Assembly: GCF_024662015.1 (NCBI RefSeq)
Contig: NZ_CP102480.1
Location: forward strand, 2,266,501 to 2,330,500
DNA: 64,000 nt
Reading direction: 5' to 3'
DNA from: Nisaea acidiphila
GTDB taxonomy: Bacteria; Pseudomonadota; Alphaproteobacteria; Thalassobaculales; Thalassobaculaceae
Below, piece by piece: positions 1 through 8,654 of this stretch. Positions within the stretch are counted from its first letter, which is position 1, and each line of letters begins with the position of its first letter. The notes under the pieces were generated by a model. That model searched no databases, was not told the DNA's origin, and saw only the letters and a program-made list of their open reading frames with translations. The position numbers and the translations under genes are program-made.

Positions 1-860
1 AGGCGCGAGCGCAGCCGCTCTTCCATGCCTTCAAGGTCGGTCGGCGACTTGTCGGCGGAAATCACCACCTGCCGGTTCTGGTCCACCAGTGCGTTGAAGG
101 TATGGAAAAACTCTTCCTGGGTGGAGTCCTTGCCGCTGATGAACTGCACGTCGTCGATCATCAGCAGATCGACCGAGCGGAACTGATCCTTGAAAGCGAC
201 CGTATCGCGGAAGCGCAGCGCCCGGATGAACTGGTACATGAACTTTTCGGCGGAGAGATAGATCACCCGCCGGCTCGGATGCTTCTGCCGGACATGCCAA
301 GCGATGGCGTGCATCAGGTGGGTCTTACCAAGACCGACGCCGCCATAGAGGAACAGCGGATTGAACGGCACAGACTCGCTTTCGGCAACCCGGCGCGCCG
401 CCGCGAAGGCCAGTTCGTTCGGCTTACCAACGACGAAATTGTCGAAAGTGAAGCGCGGATCGAGCGGCGCCTCGAAATCGGCGCGCTCTTCGGCAGCGGG
501 CGCGCTCCGGACCGCCGGCGCGGGCAGAGGCTCCGCCTCGATACCAGCCTCCGGCTGGTCGGCACCCTCCGCGGCACGCTCCGGTTCGGTACGGCCACGG
601 CCCGCCGCAAAGATTGCGATCGATTTCACATCGGGATGCTCGACCGACCAGATCGCCCTCAGACGGTCAGAATACTGCGAGCGGACACGGTCGCGGACAA
701 AGGGGCTCGGCGCCCGCATGATCGCGGTGCCTTCGTCGATACCCTCGAAAGTGAGTGGCTTCAGCCAGTTGCGGAAGACCGCATCGCCCAGTTCGGTTCG
801 CAGCCTGCCGCGCACCCGCGCCCAGCAAAGCTCCTGATCGCCCGACATATCCGCGGTCAT
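1..860 (-). CDS. dnaA: Chromosomal replication initiator DnaA (5' part; gene runs off the left edge)
   Basis: DnaA is the AAA+ ATPase that binds DnaA boxes and opens the replication origin. About 286 codons are present, from the ATG at 860; the end of the AAA+ domain and the DNA-binding domain IV lie outside the window. Residues 1-85 look like domain I (WARVRGRL, FRNWLKPL), followed by an Ala/Glu/Pro-rich linker to about residue 130, then the AAA+ core beginning near FTFDNFVVGKPN. Walker A (GGVGLGKTH) falls near residue 173 and Walker B (LLMIDDVQF) near 230. A second ATG four codons inside could also be used. It lies downstream of rpsT on the same strand but is separated from it by a terminator and about 700 bp, so it should have its own promoter. 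Identification is certain; the exact start is likely. Confidence 0.97.
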   Translation of the reverse strand, partial: MTADMSGDQELCWARVRGRLRTELGDAVFRNWLKPLTFEGIDEGTAIMRAPSPFVRDRVRSQYSDRLRAIWSVEHPDVKSIAIFAAGRGRTEPERAAEGADQPEAGIEAEPLPAPAVRSAPAAEERADFEAPLDPRFTFDNFVVGKPNELAFAAARRVAESESVPFNPLFLYGGVGLGKTHLMHAIAWHVRQKHPSRRVIYLSAEKFMYQFIRALRFRDTVAFKDQFRSVDLLMIDDVQFISGKDSTQEEFFHTFNALVDQNRQVVISADKSPTDLEGMEERLRSR

Positions 861-1531
861 TTGCGAACTCCCGCCGAGATGCCGTTCAGGCCCGATTTCA
901 CCCCACGCATTCAACCCTCTTTTGCCCCTTCTCCTATGCCCGCCCGACCGTCACAGAGCCCCATCCGTATTTGACGGCCGTCGGACCAGAAAAGCCCCTT
1001 CGGACACACCTTCTCCGTACGAAAATCGCCCCGGCGATTTCCTGAACACTTCGGGCTGTTCGAAGTAAAATTATGAATCGCTGAAGTTTTTACTTGGCAT
1101 TCTGTCTGAATGCCCCTCGAAACTGCAGCGTATAGCGAATACCGGAACTGAAGTTTTGGAAACTTCTCTTCATTTTGTTTGCACCCCAGCGCGGCAACAG
1201 GCAGTCAAACTACCGAAGTGCCTTTCGGCGCGCAACCGTGACTCTGTCCAAAATGACGATTTTTTTTCGCTGGAAGCTCTGATCTTTTCCTTGACAGAAT
1301 CAATCTTCGATTTGAATCAGGACGTTGTATTCCGTCCTTCAGCAATGACATCGTCTTCGAATTTCATCCTGCGGAAGGAAGACGCTAAACTTCTGTTTTT
1401 AATAAGATTTTTAAAGAAATTCCCGCGCAAGACCGGTCCACGAGATGTGCGATTCCCCGCATTCCGGCCACAAAATCGCAACAAAACAGCAACAAGACCG
1501 TCATGCGTCGACCATCCGTCGGCCGGAACAG
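861..1531. other. AT-rich non-coding gap upstream of dnaA
   Basis: This is the largest gap in the window. It is clearly richer in A and T than its surroundings, with runs such as the T tract at 1260-1267 and the TA-rich stretch 1396-1421. I find no convincing gene, and no copy or one-mismatch copy of the DnaA box TTATCCACA on either strand, so I do not call it an origin. It presumably holds the dnaA promoter. A TTGACA at 1291-1296 points away from dnaA and has no good -10. Confidence 0.6.
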
Positions 1532-1556
1532 AAAAAGCCGCGACCTGGGTCGCGGC
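1532..1556 (-). terminator. Intrinsic terminator of rpsT
   Basis: On the minus strand an 8-bp perfect stem (arms 1549-1556 and 1537-1544, GCCGCGAC/GTCGCGGC) with a 4-nt loop is followed at once by five T residues (1536-1532). It lies about 30 bp past the rpsT stop, in the right orientation. Confidence 0.85.
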
Positions 1557-1588
1557 TCTTCGGTCCCGTCCGAAAACGGAAAGACGTG

Positions 1589-1855
1589 TTACGCAGAAAT
1601 CGCCTTGATGCGGGCGGACAGCCGCGACAGCTTGCGGGCGACGGTGTTCTTGTGCAGGACACCATTGCTCACGCCGCGCTGCATTTCCGGCTGCGCAGAC
1701 TTGAAGGCGGCCTGGGCCGCGTCCTTGTCCCCGCTGGCGATCGCCGTCTCGACCTTCTTCACGAAGGTACGGATGCGGCTGATCCGGGCGTGGTTGATCA
1801 CCCGGCGCCGTTCGTTGCGGCGAATACGTTTCTTGGCAGACTGATGTTGCGCCAT
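1589..1855 (-). CDS. rpsT: 30S ribosomal protein S20
   Basis: S20 is a primary 16S rRNA-binding protein of the small subunit. The product is 88 aa, the usual length, very rich in Lys and Arg, and opens with the family signature [18 protein letters not shown]. It ends with the typical small-residue and Lys/Arg-rich C-terminal helix. It is a single-gene unit: a near-consensus promoter (1900-1928) sits just upstream and an intrinsic terminator just downstream. The dnaA-rpsT neighbourhood is common in Alphaproteobacteria. The ATG at 1855 is the only sensible start. Confidence 0.98.
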   Translation of the reverse strand: MAQHQSAKKRIRRNERRRVINHARISRIRTFVKKVETAIASGDKDAAQAAFKSAQPEMQRGVSNGVLHKNTVARKLSRLSARIKAISA

Positions 1856-1899
1856 TTGCTTCTAATCCCAGCTCGATGCGCGGAAAATCAAGAGCGCGG

Positions 1900-1928
1900 C
1901 TTATAGACGAGTGTCCATGTCGCGTCAA
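1900..1928 (-). promoter_or_regulatory. Sigma-70-type promoter of rpsT
   Basis: On the minus strand, TTGACG (1928-1923) and TATAAG (1905-1900) are separated by exactly 17 bp. Transcription should start near 1893, giving a leader of about 38 nt before the rpsT ATG. Each hexamer is one or two bases from consensus. Confidence 0.72.
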
Positions 1929-1955
1929 CCGCGTAAATCCGACTGATTTCGGGAA

Positions 1956-2732
1956 TCAGCGGTGTTTGAAATTCGGCTGCCGTTTTTCCGCGAAAGCCGA
2001 CATGCCTTCCTTCTGGTCCTCGGTGGCGAAGGTCGAATGGAACAGACGCCGTTCGTACTTGATGCCCTCGGCGAGAGTGGTCTCGTAGGCCCGGTTCACC
2101 GATTCCTTGGTCATCAGCACGGAGGGGCGCGACATGCCCGCGATCCGCTCCGCCGTCTTGATCGCCTCGTCCAGCAGCTCAGCCGCCGGCACGATGCGGC
2201 TCACAAGGCCGGCCCGCTCCGCCTCCTCGGCGTCCATCATGCGCCCCGTCAGGCACATTTCCATCGCCTTGGACTTGCCGACGAAGCGGGTCAGGCGCTG
2301 GGTCCCGCCAGAGCCCGGAATGGTCCCGATGGTGATTTCCGGCTGACCGAACTTCGCGGTATCGGCGGCGAGAATGAAGTCGCACATCATCGCGACCTCG
2401 CAGCCGCCGCCGAGCGCGTAGCCCGCGACAGCCGCGATCACTGGCTTGCGGCAGCGGGTCAGGTCTTCCCAGCCGCTGGTAATGAAATCCTCGCTGAACA
2501 CGTCGGCGAAGCTCTTGGACTGCATTTCCTTGATATCGGCGCCGGCCGCGAAGGCTTTCTCGCTGCCGGTCAGGACCATACAGCCGACCTCGTCATCCGC
2601 CTCGAAAGCGGCGAGCGCCTCACCCAGTTCCGCCATCAGCTGGCTCGAAAGCGCGTTCAGCGCTTTCGGGCGGTTCAGCGTGATCAGGCCGACCGGGCCC
2701 CTCTTGTCGACTTCAATACATTCATATGCCAT
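1956..2732 (-). CDS. Enoyl-CoA hydratase (crotonase family)
   Basis: This enzyme hydrates trans-2-enoyl-CoA to 3-hydroxyacyl-CoA in beta-oxidation. The 258-aa product matches the short mitochondrial-type crotonases in length. It shows the oxyanion-hole segment AGADIKEM near residue 65. Both catalytic glutamates are present, in [11 protein letters not shown] (about residue 113) and [18 protein letters not shown] (about residue 133). A good ribosome site (GGGAGC) precedes the ATG at 2732. The gene stands alone between mutM's exported neighbour and rpsT. Which acyl-CoA it prefers (general short-chain, or an amino-acid or phenylacetate pathway) cannot be read from the sequence, so no gene symbol is given. 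Confidence 0.93.
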   Translation of the reverse strand: MAYECIEVDKRGPVGLITLNRPKALNALSSQLMAELGEALAAFEADDEVGCMVLTGSEKAFAAGADIKEMQSKSFADVFSEDFITSGWEDLTRCRKPVIAAVAGYALGGGCEVAMMCDFILAADTAKFGQPEITIGTIPGSGGTQRLTRFVGKSKAMEMCLTGRMMDAEEAERAGLVSRIVPAAELLDEAIKTAERIAGMSRPSVLMTKESVNRAYETTLAEGIKYERRLFHSTFATEDQKEGMSAFAEKRQPNFKHR

Positions 2733-2783
2733 CGGATCGCTCCCATTCGTCCGTTAGCCGGCAGGCCCTCGCGGGTCCGCCGG

Positions 2784-3185
2784 TCACCTAGGCAACAAGG
2801 AAAACCGGACGAGCATCTCCTCGCCGTCCGGCGTGAAATCCAGCGTGAGTCTCTCCCCCTCGCGCTGGAAACTGTCCTCCCCGGCCGCGCTCCAGCCGAG
2901 CTGGCCGAGCGTTTCCGCATAGAAGGACCTGATCTGGTTCGCGGGCAGGGTTCCGCGGGCGAAGGCGACGACGATCCGGCCGCTGGCCGCGTCGAACGCC
3001 AGGGACGCATCTGGAATCTGCTCGAGGCCCGGCATCAGCGGAAGGTCCGCAAAGCCCTCTACGAAGCCGTCCGCCGCCGCTCCCGGCCGGGCGAATGCCA
3101 GCAGCAGGACCAGAGCGAACACGCTTGCAAGAGACCGGACGGCCCAGAACGTGGCCCCGCGCTTCTTCTGTCGCCGGATAGACAT
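2784..3185 (-). CDS. Small exported protein of unknown function downstream of mutM
   Basis: The 133-aa product has a basic N-terminus (MSIRRQKKR), a hydrophobic stretch at about residues 17-35 and an Ala-rich cleavage-like site (RPGAAADG), so it is probably secreted to the periplasm. The mature part has a helix motif, IRSFYAETLGQLGW, and a short beta-rich tail ending FSLLPR. I do not recognise a named family. It starts 16 bp after the mutM stop on the same strand and is probably co-transcribed with it. The frame stays open upstream into mutM, but the ATG at 3185 is the start that gives a normal signal peptide. Confidence 0.7.
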   Translation of the reverse strand: MSIRRQKKRGATFWAVRSLASVFALVLLLAFARPGAAADGFVEGFADLPLMPGLEQIPDASLAFDAASGRIVVAFARGTLPANQIRSFYAETLGQLGWSAAGEDSFQREGERLTLDFTPDGEEMLVRFSLLPR

Positions 3186-3201
3186 GACGGCTGCTTCTAC
3201 C

Positions 3202-4032
3202 TCAGCGCTGGCAGCGGGGACAATAGAAAGTCGAGCGGCCGGACTGCACGATCCGGCGAATCGGGCCGTGTGCGGCGTCCACCGGACAGGGCACGCCCTC
3301 GCGGTCATAGACCTGGAAGGAATGCTGGAAATAGCCGAGCTCCCCGTCCGGACGCTGATGATCCCTGAGGGTCGACCCACCGGCACGGATCGCGTCCTCG
3401 AGCACCTGCCGGATCGCCCCCGCCAGGCGTTCGGCCCGCACGCCCTGCACGTTCGCCGCCTGCCGGAGCGGAGAGATGCCCGAGCGAAACAGCGCTTCCG
3501 AGACATAGATATTCCCGAGGCCGGCGACCACCTTCTGATCGAGCAGCGCGGCCTTGATCGGCGTACGCTTGCCTTTGAGAGCGGCGGCGAGCGCGGGGCC
3601 GTTAAAAGCGTTCGAAAGCGGCTCCGGTCCGAGCGCGGCGATCAGCTTGTGCCCGGCAAGCGCCGGGCCGGAAATCAGGTCCATCGCCCCGAAGCGGCGG
3701 TGATCGTTGAAACGGATCACCGTGCCGTCCTCCATGGTGAAGACGATGTGATCGTGCTTCTCGAGCTCCGCCGGGCGGACCGCGTCGATATTCACTTTCC
3801 CGGACATCCCGAGATGCCAGAGCAGCACCGTGCCGTCGTCCATATGGACGAGAATGTATTTCGCCCGCCGGGTCATATGGTCGACACGCTTGCCTTCGAG
3901 TCGGGCGACGAAATCGGCGGGAAGCGGCCAGCGCAAATCGGGGCGCCGCTGCTCGACGCGCGTCATCCGGCGGCCCTCCATGAAGGGCTGCAGGCCGCGC
4001 ATCACGGTTTCCACCTCGGGCAGTTCGGGCAC
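3202..4032 (-). CDS. mutM: Formamidopyrimidine-DNA glycosylase (8-oxoguanine repair), GTG start
   Basis: MutM removes 8-oxoguanine and ring-opened purines and nicks the abasic site. I place the start at GTG 4032, because the next residues are PELPEVETV: the catalytic proline must be residue 2 after Met removal. A strong ribosome site (AAAGGAG) lies 7 bp upstream. Product 276 aa. The H2TH segment ([21 protein letters not shown]) is intact. The C-terminal zinc finger is odd. The last pair is normal ([11 protein letters not shown]), but the first pair reads [15 protein letters not shown], where relatives have a second Cys. Zinc may be held by His or Asp instead, or the finger may be zinc-less. 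Confidence 0.96.
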   Translation of the reverse strand: MPELPEVETVMRGLQPFMEGRRMTRVEQRRPDLRWPLPADFVARLEGKRVDHMTRRAKYILVHMDDGTVLLWHLGMSGKVNIDAVRPAELEKHDHIVFTMEDGTVIRFNDHRRFGAMDLISGPALAGHKLIAALGPEPLSNAFNGPALAAALKGKRTPIKAALLDQKVVAGLGNIYVSEALFRSGISPLRQAANVQGVRAERLAGAIRQVLEDAIRAGGSTLRDHQRPDGELGYFQHSFQVYDREGVPCPVDAAHGPIRRIVQSGRSTFYCPRCQR

Positions 4033-4223
4033 CGGGCGCTCCTTTCGATCCAGGCTCGCCTTCTCTCTAGGCGAGGCCGTGGGCTGCGGCAAGGGCGATA
4101 CTTCAACAGCTGGCCCGCGCGTGCTGCAGGCACGCTTCAACAGTTGGATTGCGCGTCACTCTGGGCTAGATCACGGGGTGGAGACTCGGCGAGGCCGCCG
4201 GTCGCGTATGCGGGACATCCTCG

Positions 4224-4964
4224 ATGACAGAGAGCGCCACCACCCATTTCGGCTTCCAGGACGTGCCGGTCGGCGAGAAGGCCGGGATGGTGCGCCAGGT
4301 CTTCGATTCCGTGGCCGGGCGCTACGACCTGATGAACGACCTGATGAGCCTCGGCATTCACCGGCTCTGGAAGGACGCGCTGATGGACTGGATCGCGCCG
4401 CGGCCGGACCTGACGCTGCTCGACGTCGCCGGCGGCACCGGGGACATCGCCTTCCGCTACCGGGCGCGCGGCGGCGGACCGGTGACGGTCTGCGACATCA
4501 ACGAGTCGATGCTGACCGTCGGACGCGAGCGGGCGGCCGAGAACGGCGTCGAGGGCCTCACCTGGATTGTCGGTAACGCGGAAATGCTCCCCGTCGAGGA
4601 CGCGTCGGTTGACCTCTACACCATCGCCTTCGGGCTCCGGAACGTCACCGATATCGATGCCGCGCTGCGCGACGCGCGCCGGGTGCTGAAGCCGGGCGGC
4701 CGTTTCCTCTGTCTCGAATTCAGCCGGCTCGCCATTCCGGCGCTCGACCCGGTCTACGATTTCTATTCCTTCAAGGTGCTGCCGGAGATCGGCGCCCGGG
4801 TCGCCGACGACCGCGAGGCTTACCAGTATCTCGCCGAGAGCATCCGCAAGTTCCCCGACCAGGAGAGCTTCGTCGAGCGGATCGGCGCGGCCGGCTTCGG
4901 CCGCATCCGTTACCGCAATCTCTCCGGCGGGATCGCCGCCATCCATTCCGCTTGGAAGATCTGA
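4224..4964 (+). CDS. ubiE: Demethylmenaquinone/ubiquinone C-methyltransferase
   Basis: UbiE performs the SAM-dependent C-methylation step of ubiquinone (and menaquinone) biosynthesis. The 246-aa product has the family start [37 protein letters not shown] motif [14 protein letters not shown] near residue 67, and the UbiE signature [24 protein letters not shown] near residue 137. The typical C-terminus [10 protein letters not shown] is complete. It starts divergently from mutM about 190 bp away, and ubiB follows after 6 bp, so the two form one ubiquinone operon. The neighbourhood suggests the quinone made is ubiquinone. Confidence 0.97.
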   Translation: MTESATTHFGFQDVPVGEKAGMVRQVFDSVAGRYDLMNDLMSLGIHRLWKDALMDWIAPRPDLTLLDVAGGTGDIAFRYRARGGGPVTVCDINESMLTVGRERAAENGVEGLTWIVGNAEMLPVEDASVDLYTIAFGLRNVTDIDAALRDARRVLKPGGRFLCLEFSRLAIPALDPVYDFYSFKVLPEIGARVADDREAYQYLAESIRKFPDQESFVERIGAAGFGRIRYRNLSGGIAAIHSAWKI

Positions 4965-4970
4965 CCTGTC

Positions 4971-6518
4971 ATGTGGCGTGCCCTGCGCAACCTGCTCCGC
5001 CTCTGCGGCTCGGCCTGGATCCTCGCCCGGCACGGTGCGCTGGCGCCGCTCGCCGACATTCCGCAGGCGCCCGCGCTGGCGCTTGCCGCGCGCTTCGTCC
5101 TGCTGTTCCGCAACCGGCGCTACGACCGGCTGCGTCCCGGAGAGCGGCTCGCGGCGGCACTGAGCGCGCTCGGTCCGAGCTTCATAAAATTCGGCCAGTC
5201 GCTCGCGACCCGTTCCGACCTCATCGGCGAGGAGCAGGCGCACGATCTTTCCCGCCTGCAGGACCGGCTGAAGCCGTTCTCGACGGCGATCGCCAAACGA
5301 ATGCTCGAAGACGAGCTGGAGCGCCCGATCGCGGAGGTCTTCGCCTCCTTCGAGGACAAGCCGGTCGCCGCCGCCTCGATCGCCCAGGTCCATTTCGCCG
5401 TCACGACGGAGGGCGAGGAAGTCGCGGTCAAGATCCTGCGCCCGGACATCGAGGCCCGCTTCGCCCGCGATCTCGACCTCTTTCTCTGGATCGCCGAGCT
5501 GCTGGAGACCCACTGGCCCTGGATCCGCCGCCTGAAGCCAGTCGAGGTGATCGAGCTGTTCCGCGAGACCGTGGAGATGGAGATGGACCTGCGCATGGAG
5601 GCGGCCGCCGCCTCCGAACTGGCGCAGAATTTCGAGGAAGATCCAGGCTTCCGCGTGCCGAAAGTGGACTGGGGCCGAACCACGGCACGGGTGATGACCG
5701 TTGAGCGGGTGCACGGCACACGGATCGACGACCTGGAGACCCTGATCGAGAAGGGGCACGAGCCGACGGAGATCCTCCGCCGCGCCGCCACCGCCTTCTT
5801 CAACCAGGTGTTCCGCGACGGTTTCTTCCATGCCGACATGCATCCGGGGAACGCCTTCGTCGACGAGGAGGGGCGCGTCGTGCCGGTCGATTTCGGCATC
5901 ATGGGCCGGCTCGACCAGAAGACCCGCTACTATCTCGCCGACATGCTGACCGGGTTCCTGACCGGCGATTACCGCAAGGTCGCCGAGGTTCATTTCCGCG
6001 CCGGCTACGTGCCCGCGCACAAGAGCGTCGAGGCCTTCACCCAGGCCTGCCGCTCGATCGGCGAGCCGCTGCTCGGCCGGCCGCTGAACGAGATCTCCGT
6101 CGCCCGCCTACTGGCGCAGCTCTTCCGCATCACCGAACAGTTCGAGATGGAGACCCAGCCCCAGCTCCTGCTGCTGCAGAAGACCATGGTGGTGGCGGAA
6201 GGCGTCGGGCGGACGCTCAATCCCGACGTCAATATGTGGGAGCTGCCGCGGCCGATGATCGAGGACTGGATGCGCGAGCATCGCGGTCCGCAGGCCCGGG
6301 TCCGAGAGGCCGCTACCCATGCCATCGCGCTGGCGGAGCGGCTGCCGCAGATCATCGAGACCACCGACCGTGTGATGGGCTCGCTGACCGAGGGCGGGTT
6401 GAAGCTGCATCCGGAGACCGTCGCCCGCTTCGCCGAGGAGAATGCACGCCGCCGGCGCTCCTTCTGGCCGGTTTGGCTGGCGCTCTTCATCGCCGTGCTG
6501 GCACTGCTGTTCGATTAG
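4971..6518 (+). CDS. ubiB: Ubiquinone biosynthesis atypical kinase UbiB
   Basis: UbiB is a membrane-anchored ADCK/ABC1-type atypical kinase-ATPase required for efficient ubiquinone synthesis. The 515-aa product shows the KxGQ motif (SFIKFGQSLATRSD, about residue 67). It also has the Ala-rich nucleotide loop AAASIAQVH, the lysine strand VAVKILRP, the catalytic HADMHPGN (about residue 285) and the metal-binding VDFGIMG. A hydrophobic C-terminal helix (FWPVWLALFIAVLALLF) should anchor it in the inner membrane. It begins 6 bp after ubiE. Length and all motifs fit the family. Confidence 0.96.
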   Translation: MWRALRNLLRLCGSAWILARHGALAPLADIPQAPALALAARFVLLFRNRRYDRLRPGERLAAALSALGPSFIKFGQSLATRSDLIGEEQAHDLSRLQDRLKPFSTAIAKRMLEDELERPIAEVFASFEDKPVAAASIAQVHFAVTTEGEEVAVKILRPDIEARFARDLDLFLWIAELLETHWPWIRRLKPVEVIELFRETVEMEMDLRMEAAAASELAQNFEEDPGFRVPKVDWGRTTARVMTVERVHGTRIDDLETLIEKGHEPTEILRRAATAFFNQVFRDGFFHADMHPGNAFVDEEGRVVPVDFGIMGRLDQKTRYYLADMLTGFLTGDYRKVAEVHFRAGYVPAHKSVEAFTQACRSIGEPLLGRPLNEISVARLLAQLFRITEQFEMETQPQLLLLQKTMVVAEGVGRTLNPDVNMWELPRPMIEDWMREHRGPQARVREAATHAIALAERLPQIIETTDRVMGSLTEGGLKLHPETVARFAEENARRRRSFWPVWLALFIAVLALLFD

Positions 6519-6557
6519 AGGTTCCGCCTGCGGCATTCCGACGCAGTTTTGTTACGT

Positions 6558-6593
6558 GGAACGGACCTTCCCGGCACCGGATGGTCCGGTTCC
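6558..6593 (+). repeat. Imperfect inverted repeat after ubiB
   Basis: Arms GGAACGGACC (6558-6567) and GGTCCGGTTCC (6583-6593) pair with a one-base bulge and a 15-nt loop. There is no T tract, so this is not a clear intrinsic terminator. It may be an RNA end-protecting hairpin or nothing functional. Confidence 0.35.
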
Positions 6594-6694
6594 GGGACGT
6601 ATACGACCGGAGATTTTCAGCATAATCCCCCACATTTGTAGCAACGGATCGTCGGCCCGAGCGCCGGCGACAATGTATCTGTCGGGAGAGACCC

Positions 6695-7759
6695 ATGAGC
6701 GCTGTCTTCGACTCCCCCAGCTTCGACGGGCATGAGACCGTCAGCTACGCCCATTGCCCGGAAACCGGGCTGAAATCCATCATCGCCATCCATTCCACTG
6801 CCCTCGGTCCCGCCGCCGGCGGCTGCCGCATGCGGCTCTACGACCGCGAGGACGAGGCGCTCACCGACGTGCTCCGGCTCTCGCGCGGCATGACCTACAA
6901 GAACGCCATGGCCGAACTGCCGCTCGGCGGCGGCAAGGCGGTGGTGATCGGCGATCCGGCGAAAGACAAGACCGACCGCTTCCTCGAAAGTCTTGGCAGC
7001 GCGGTCGACCGTCTCGGCGGGCAGTACTGGATCGCCGAGGATATGGGCATCGGCCCGGAGGACATGGCGCATGTCGCCCGCCGCACCCGTTTCGTCGCAG
7101 GCCTTACGAAAGGCAGGGCGGCGAGCGGCGACCCGTCTCCGGTGACCGCCGAAGGTGTCTTTCGAGGCCTCAAGATCGCCGTGAAGCACAAGCTGCAGCG
7201 CCCGAGCGTGAAAGGCCTGACCGTCGCCATCCAGGGCATCGGCCATGTCGGCTACGGGCTCGCCCGCCTGCTGCACGAGGCCGGGGCGAGCCCGGTCGTC
7301 AGCGATGTGAACGAGGCAACCCTCAAAAGCGCCGTCGCCGAGTTCGGCGCCGACGTGGTCGACCCCGATGCGATCTACGATGTCGATGCGGACGTCTTCG
7401 CCCCCTGCGCGGCGGGGGCGATCCTGAACGCGGGCACCATCCCCCGGCTCAAGGTCCCGGTCGTCGCCGGCGCCGCGAACAACCAGCTCGACGTTCCGCA
7501 GAGCGGCGAATTGCTGAAGCAGCGGGACATCCTCTACGCGCCGGACTACGTCATAAACGGCGGCGGCATCATCAATGTCGCGGCCGAAATCTCCGGCAAT
7601 TACGAGCCGGCCTGGGTCCGCGAGAAGCTCGACCGCCTGATGCAGACCCTCGACGCCGTCTTCACCGAAGCCGCCCGCCAGAACCTGCCGCCCAGCGAGG
7701 TCGCCGACCGCATCGCCCGCCAGCGGATCGAGGAGGCGCGGCTGAGGAAAGCGGGCTAG
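6695..7759 (+). CDS. Leucine dehydrogenase-type Glu/Leu/Phe/Val dehydrogenase
   Basis: This family oxidatively deaminates branched-chain amino acids to keto acids with NAD+, or runs in reverse. The 354-aa product has the substrate-domain signature GPAAGGCRMR and the catalytic lysine region LSRGMTYKNAMAELPLGGGKAV (residues about 60-85). The Rossmann motif IQGIGHVGYGLARLL is near residue 177, followed by a conserved GAANNQL and DYVINGGGIINV. Length matches leucine dehydrogenases (about 350-365 aa) rather than glutamate dehydrogenases. A ribosome site (GGGAGAG) precedes the ATG. No catabolic partners lie next to it, so the true substrate (Leu, Val or Phe) is inferred only from family resemblance. 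Confidence 0.9.
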   Translation: MSAVFDSPSFDGHETVSYAHCPETGLKSIIAIHSTALGPAAGGCRMRLYDREDEALTDVLRLSRGMTYKNAMAELPLGGGKAVVIGDPAKDKTDRFLESLGSAVDRLGGQYWIAEDMGIGPEDMAHVARRTRFVAGLTKGRAASGDPSPVTAEGVFRGLKIAVKHKLQRPSVKGLTVAIQGIGHVGYGLARLLHEAGASPVVSDVNEATLKSAVAEFGADVVDPDAIYDVDADVFAPCAAGAILNAGTIPRLKVPVVAGAANNQLDVPQSGELLKQRDILYAPDYVINGGGIINVAAEISGNYEPAWVREKLDRLMQTLDAVFTEAARQNLPPSEVADRIARQRIEEARLRKAG

Positions 7760-7783
7760 GAGCTTCCCGCATTTCGCTCGGGT

Positions 7784-8224
7784 TTATCCTGCCGCCCGCG
7801 GCCTTTGCAGCTCAGGCGATGCATCATATCCGCGCATCGCAAGCATCACGGTCCGGGGAATCTCCTGCTCGCCCGACTCGTAGTTCTGCACCGTTCGGCC
7901 CGTCAGACCCAAAGCCTCTGCCGCGTTTACCTGAGACATTCCGTGGCGCTTTCTCCATTTGCGAAACAGCATCGCCATCGCACTTCGATGCAGAGAGGTG
8001 GCATCGATCTCGATGCCACAGGGCCACTCGACCGCAATACCGTCATCAACAATACGACCCGCGAGGAAGGTATCCGGTTCGAGAAGTGGCTTCAGTTTGG
8101 ACCGGTTGCGCGCACGCTCCGTGAAGTCCAGTTCGAGATGATCGCCGTTCTCGAACATCAGCCGTGCCCGGGCAGTTCCCGCCTCGACCACGAGGCAAAG
8201 GTCGCGCAGTCTGTGAAGCAGCAT
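7784..8224 (-). CDS. DUF2442 / XRE helix-turn-helix fusion protein
   Basis: The product is 146 aa with a DUF2442-like N-terminal half (about residues 12-80, including FENGDHLELDFTERARN and FLAGRIVDDGIAVEWPCGIEID). A C-terminal XRE-type helix-turn-helix follows (RKRHGMSQVNAAEALGLTGRTVQNYESGEQEIP). I take the ATG at 8224 because it overlaps the upstream TGA as TGATG and has GGAAGGAG 8 bp upstream; a longer start at 8242 is less likely. It is translationally coupled to the DUF4160 gene. DUF4160/DUF2442 pairs are widespread and have been proposed as toxin-antitoxin-like modules. By layout this protein would be the DNA-binding autoregulator, which is inference. Confidence 0.85.
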   Translation of the reverse strand: MLLHRLRDLCLVVEAGTARARLMFENGDHLELDFTERARNRSKLKPLLEPDTFLAGRIVDDGIAVEWPCGIEIDATSLHRSAMAMLFRKWRKRHGMSQVNAAEALGLTGRTVQNYESGEQEIPRTVMLAMRGYDASPELQRPRAAG

Positions 8225-8448
8225 CAGTTGAACTCCTTCCATCTCGCGAGCAAAAGCTCCCGGTTCGCCATTGCCCAGGCATGCGCTTCCGCAAACTCTC
8301 GCGCGGCCAAACCGGTCAGTACCTCACAATCCGAAATTCGCACGATCGCTTCCCGCCGGTCCGAAGTGATCACATGGAAATGCGGCGGATCATGATCGTC
8401 GAAATAAATGACGATCCGGCAATCCGCGAACTGTTTGATCGTCGGCAC
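8224..8448 (-). CDS. DUF4160 protein, partner of the DUF2442-XRE gene
   Basis: The product is 74 aa and carries the DUF4160 hallmarks: VIYFDDHDPPHFHV at residues 13-26 and a C-terminal ANRELLLARWKEFN helix. I choose GTG 8448 because it gives the usual family start (M)PTIKQF and has GGAG 6 bp upstream; TTG 8454 is possible but is too close to that site. It overlaps the next gene by one base, so the two are made together. The biochemical role of DUF4160 is not established. The conserved Asp-Asp-His and His-Phe-His cluster looks like a possible metal or catalytic site. Confidence 0.83.
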   Translation of the reverse strand: MPTIKQFADCRIVIYFDDHDPPHFHVITSDRREAIVRISDCEVLTGLAAREFAEAHAWAMANRELLLARWKEFN

Positions 8449-8654
8449 CACCAACTCCAGCTCAATATACGAAAATTTTTCGTCTTTTACAGGATTGTTA
8501 TGGGCGGAGTTGAGCCGTTTCCTGCGGACGACGGTGCCGAACCCATCGCTTTTTACGCCAATGCCGGCTTGGATTCCGGCCCTTGGGTCCTTGCTTCGCT
8601 TCTTGCCCGGACCTAGAGTCCGCCCCGGTTATTCATGCGAGAGGGATCGGCCCC

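Noticed and set aside
1291-1319. TTGACA-based promoter on the plus strand upstream of dnaA
   Set aside because: It faces away from dnaA, no gene lies downstream on that strand, and the -10 region is poor.
861-1531. Origin of replication next to dnaA
   Set aside because: No DnaA box or near match on either strand was found, and in many alphaproteobacteria the origin is near hemE instead.
4137-6020. Long minus-strand open frame of 627 codons opposite ubiE-ubiB
   Set aside because: It is a GC-rich shadow frame of two genes with clear motifs; its translation is low-complexity and has no family features.
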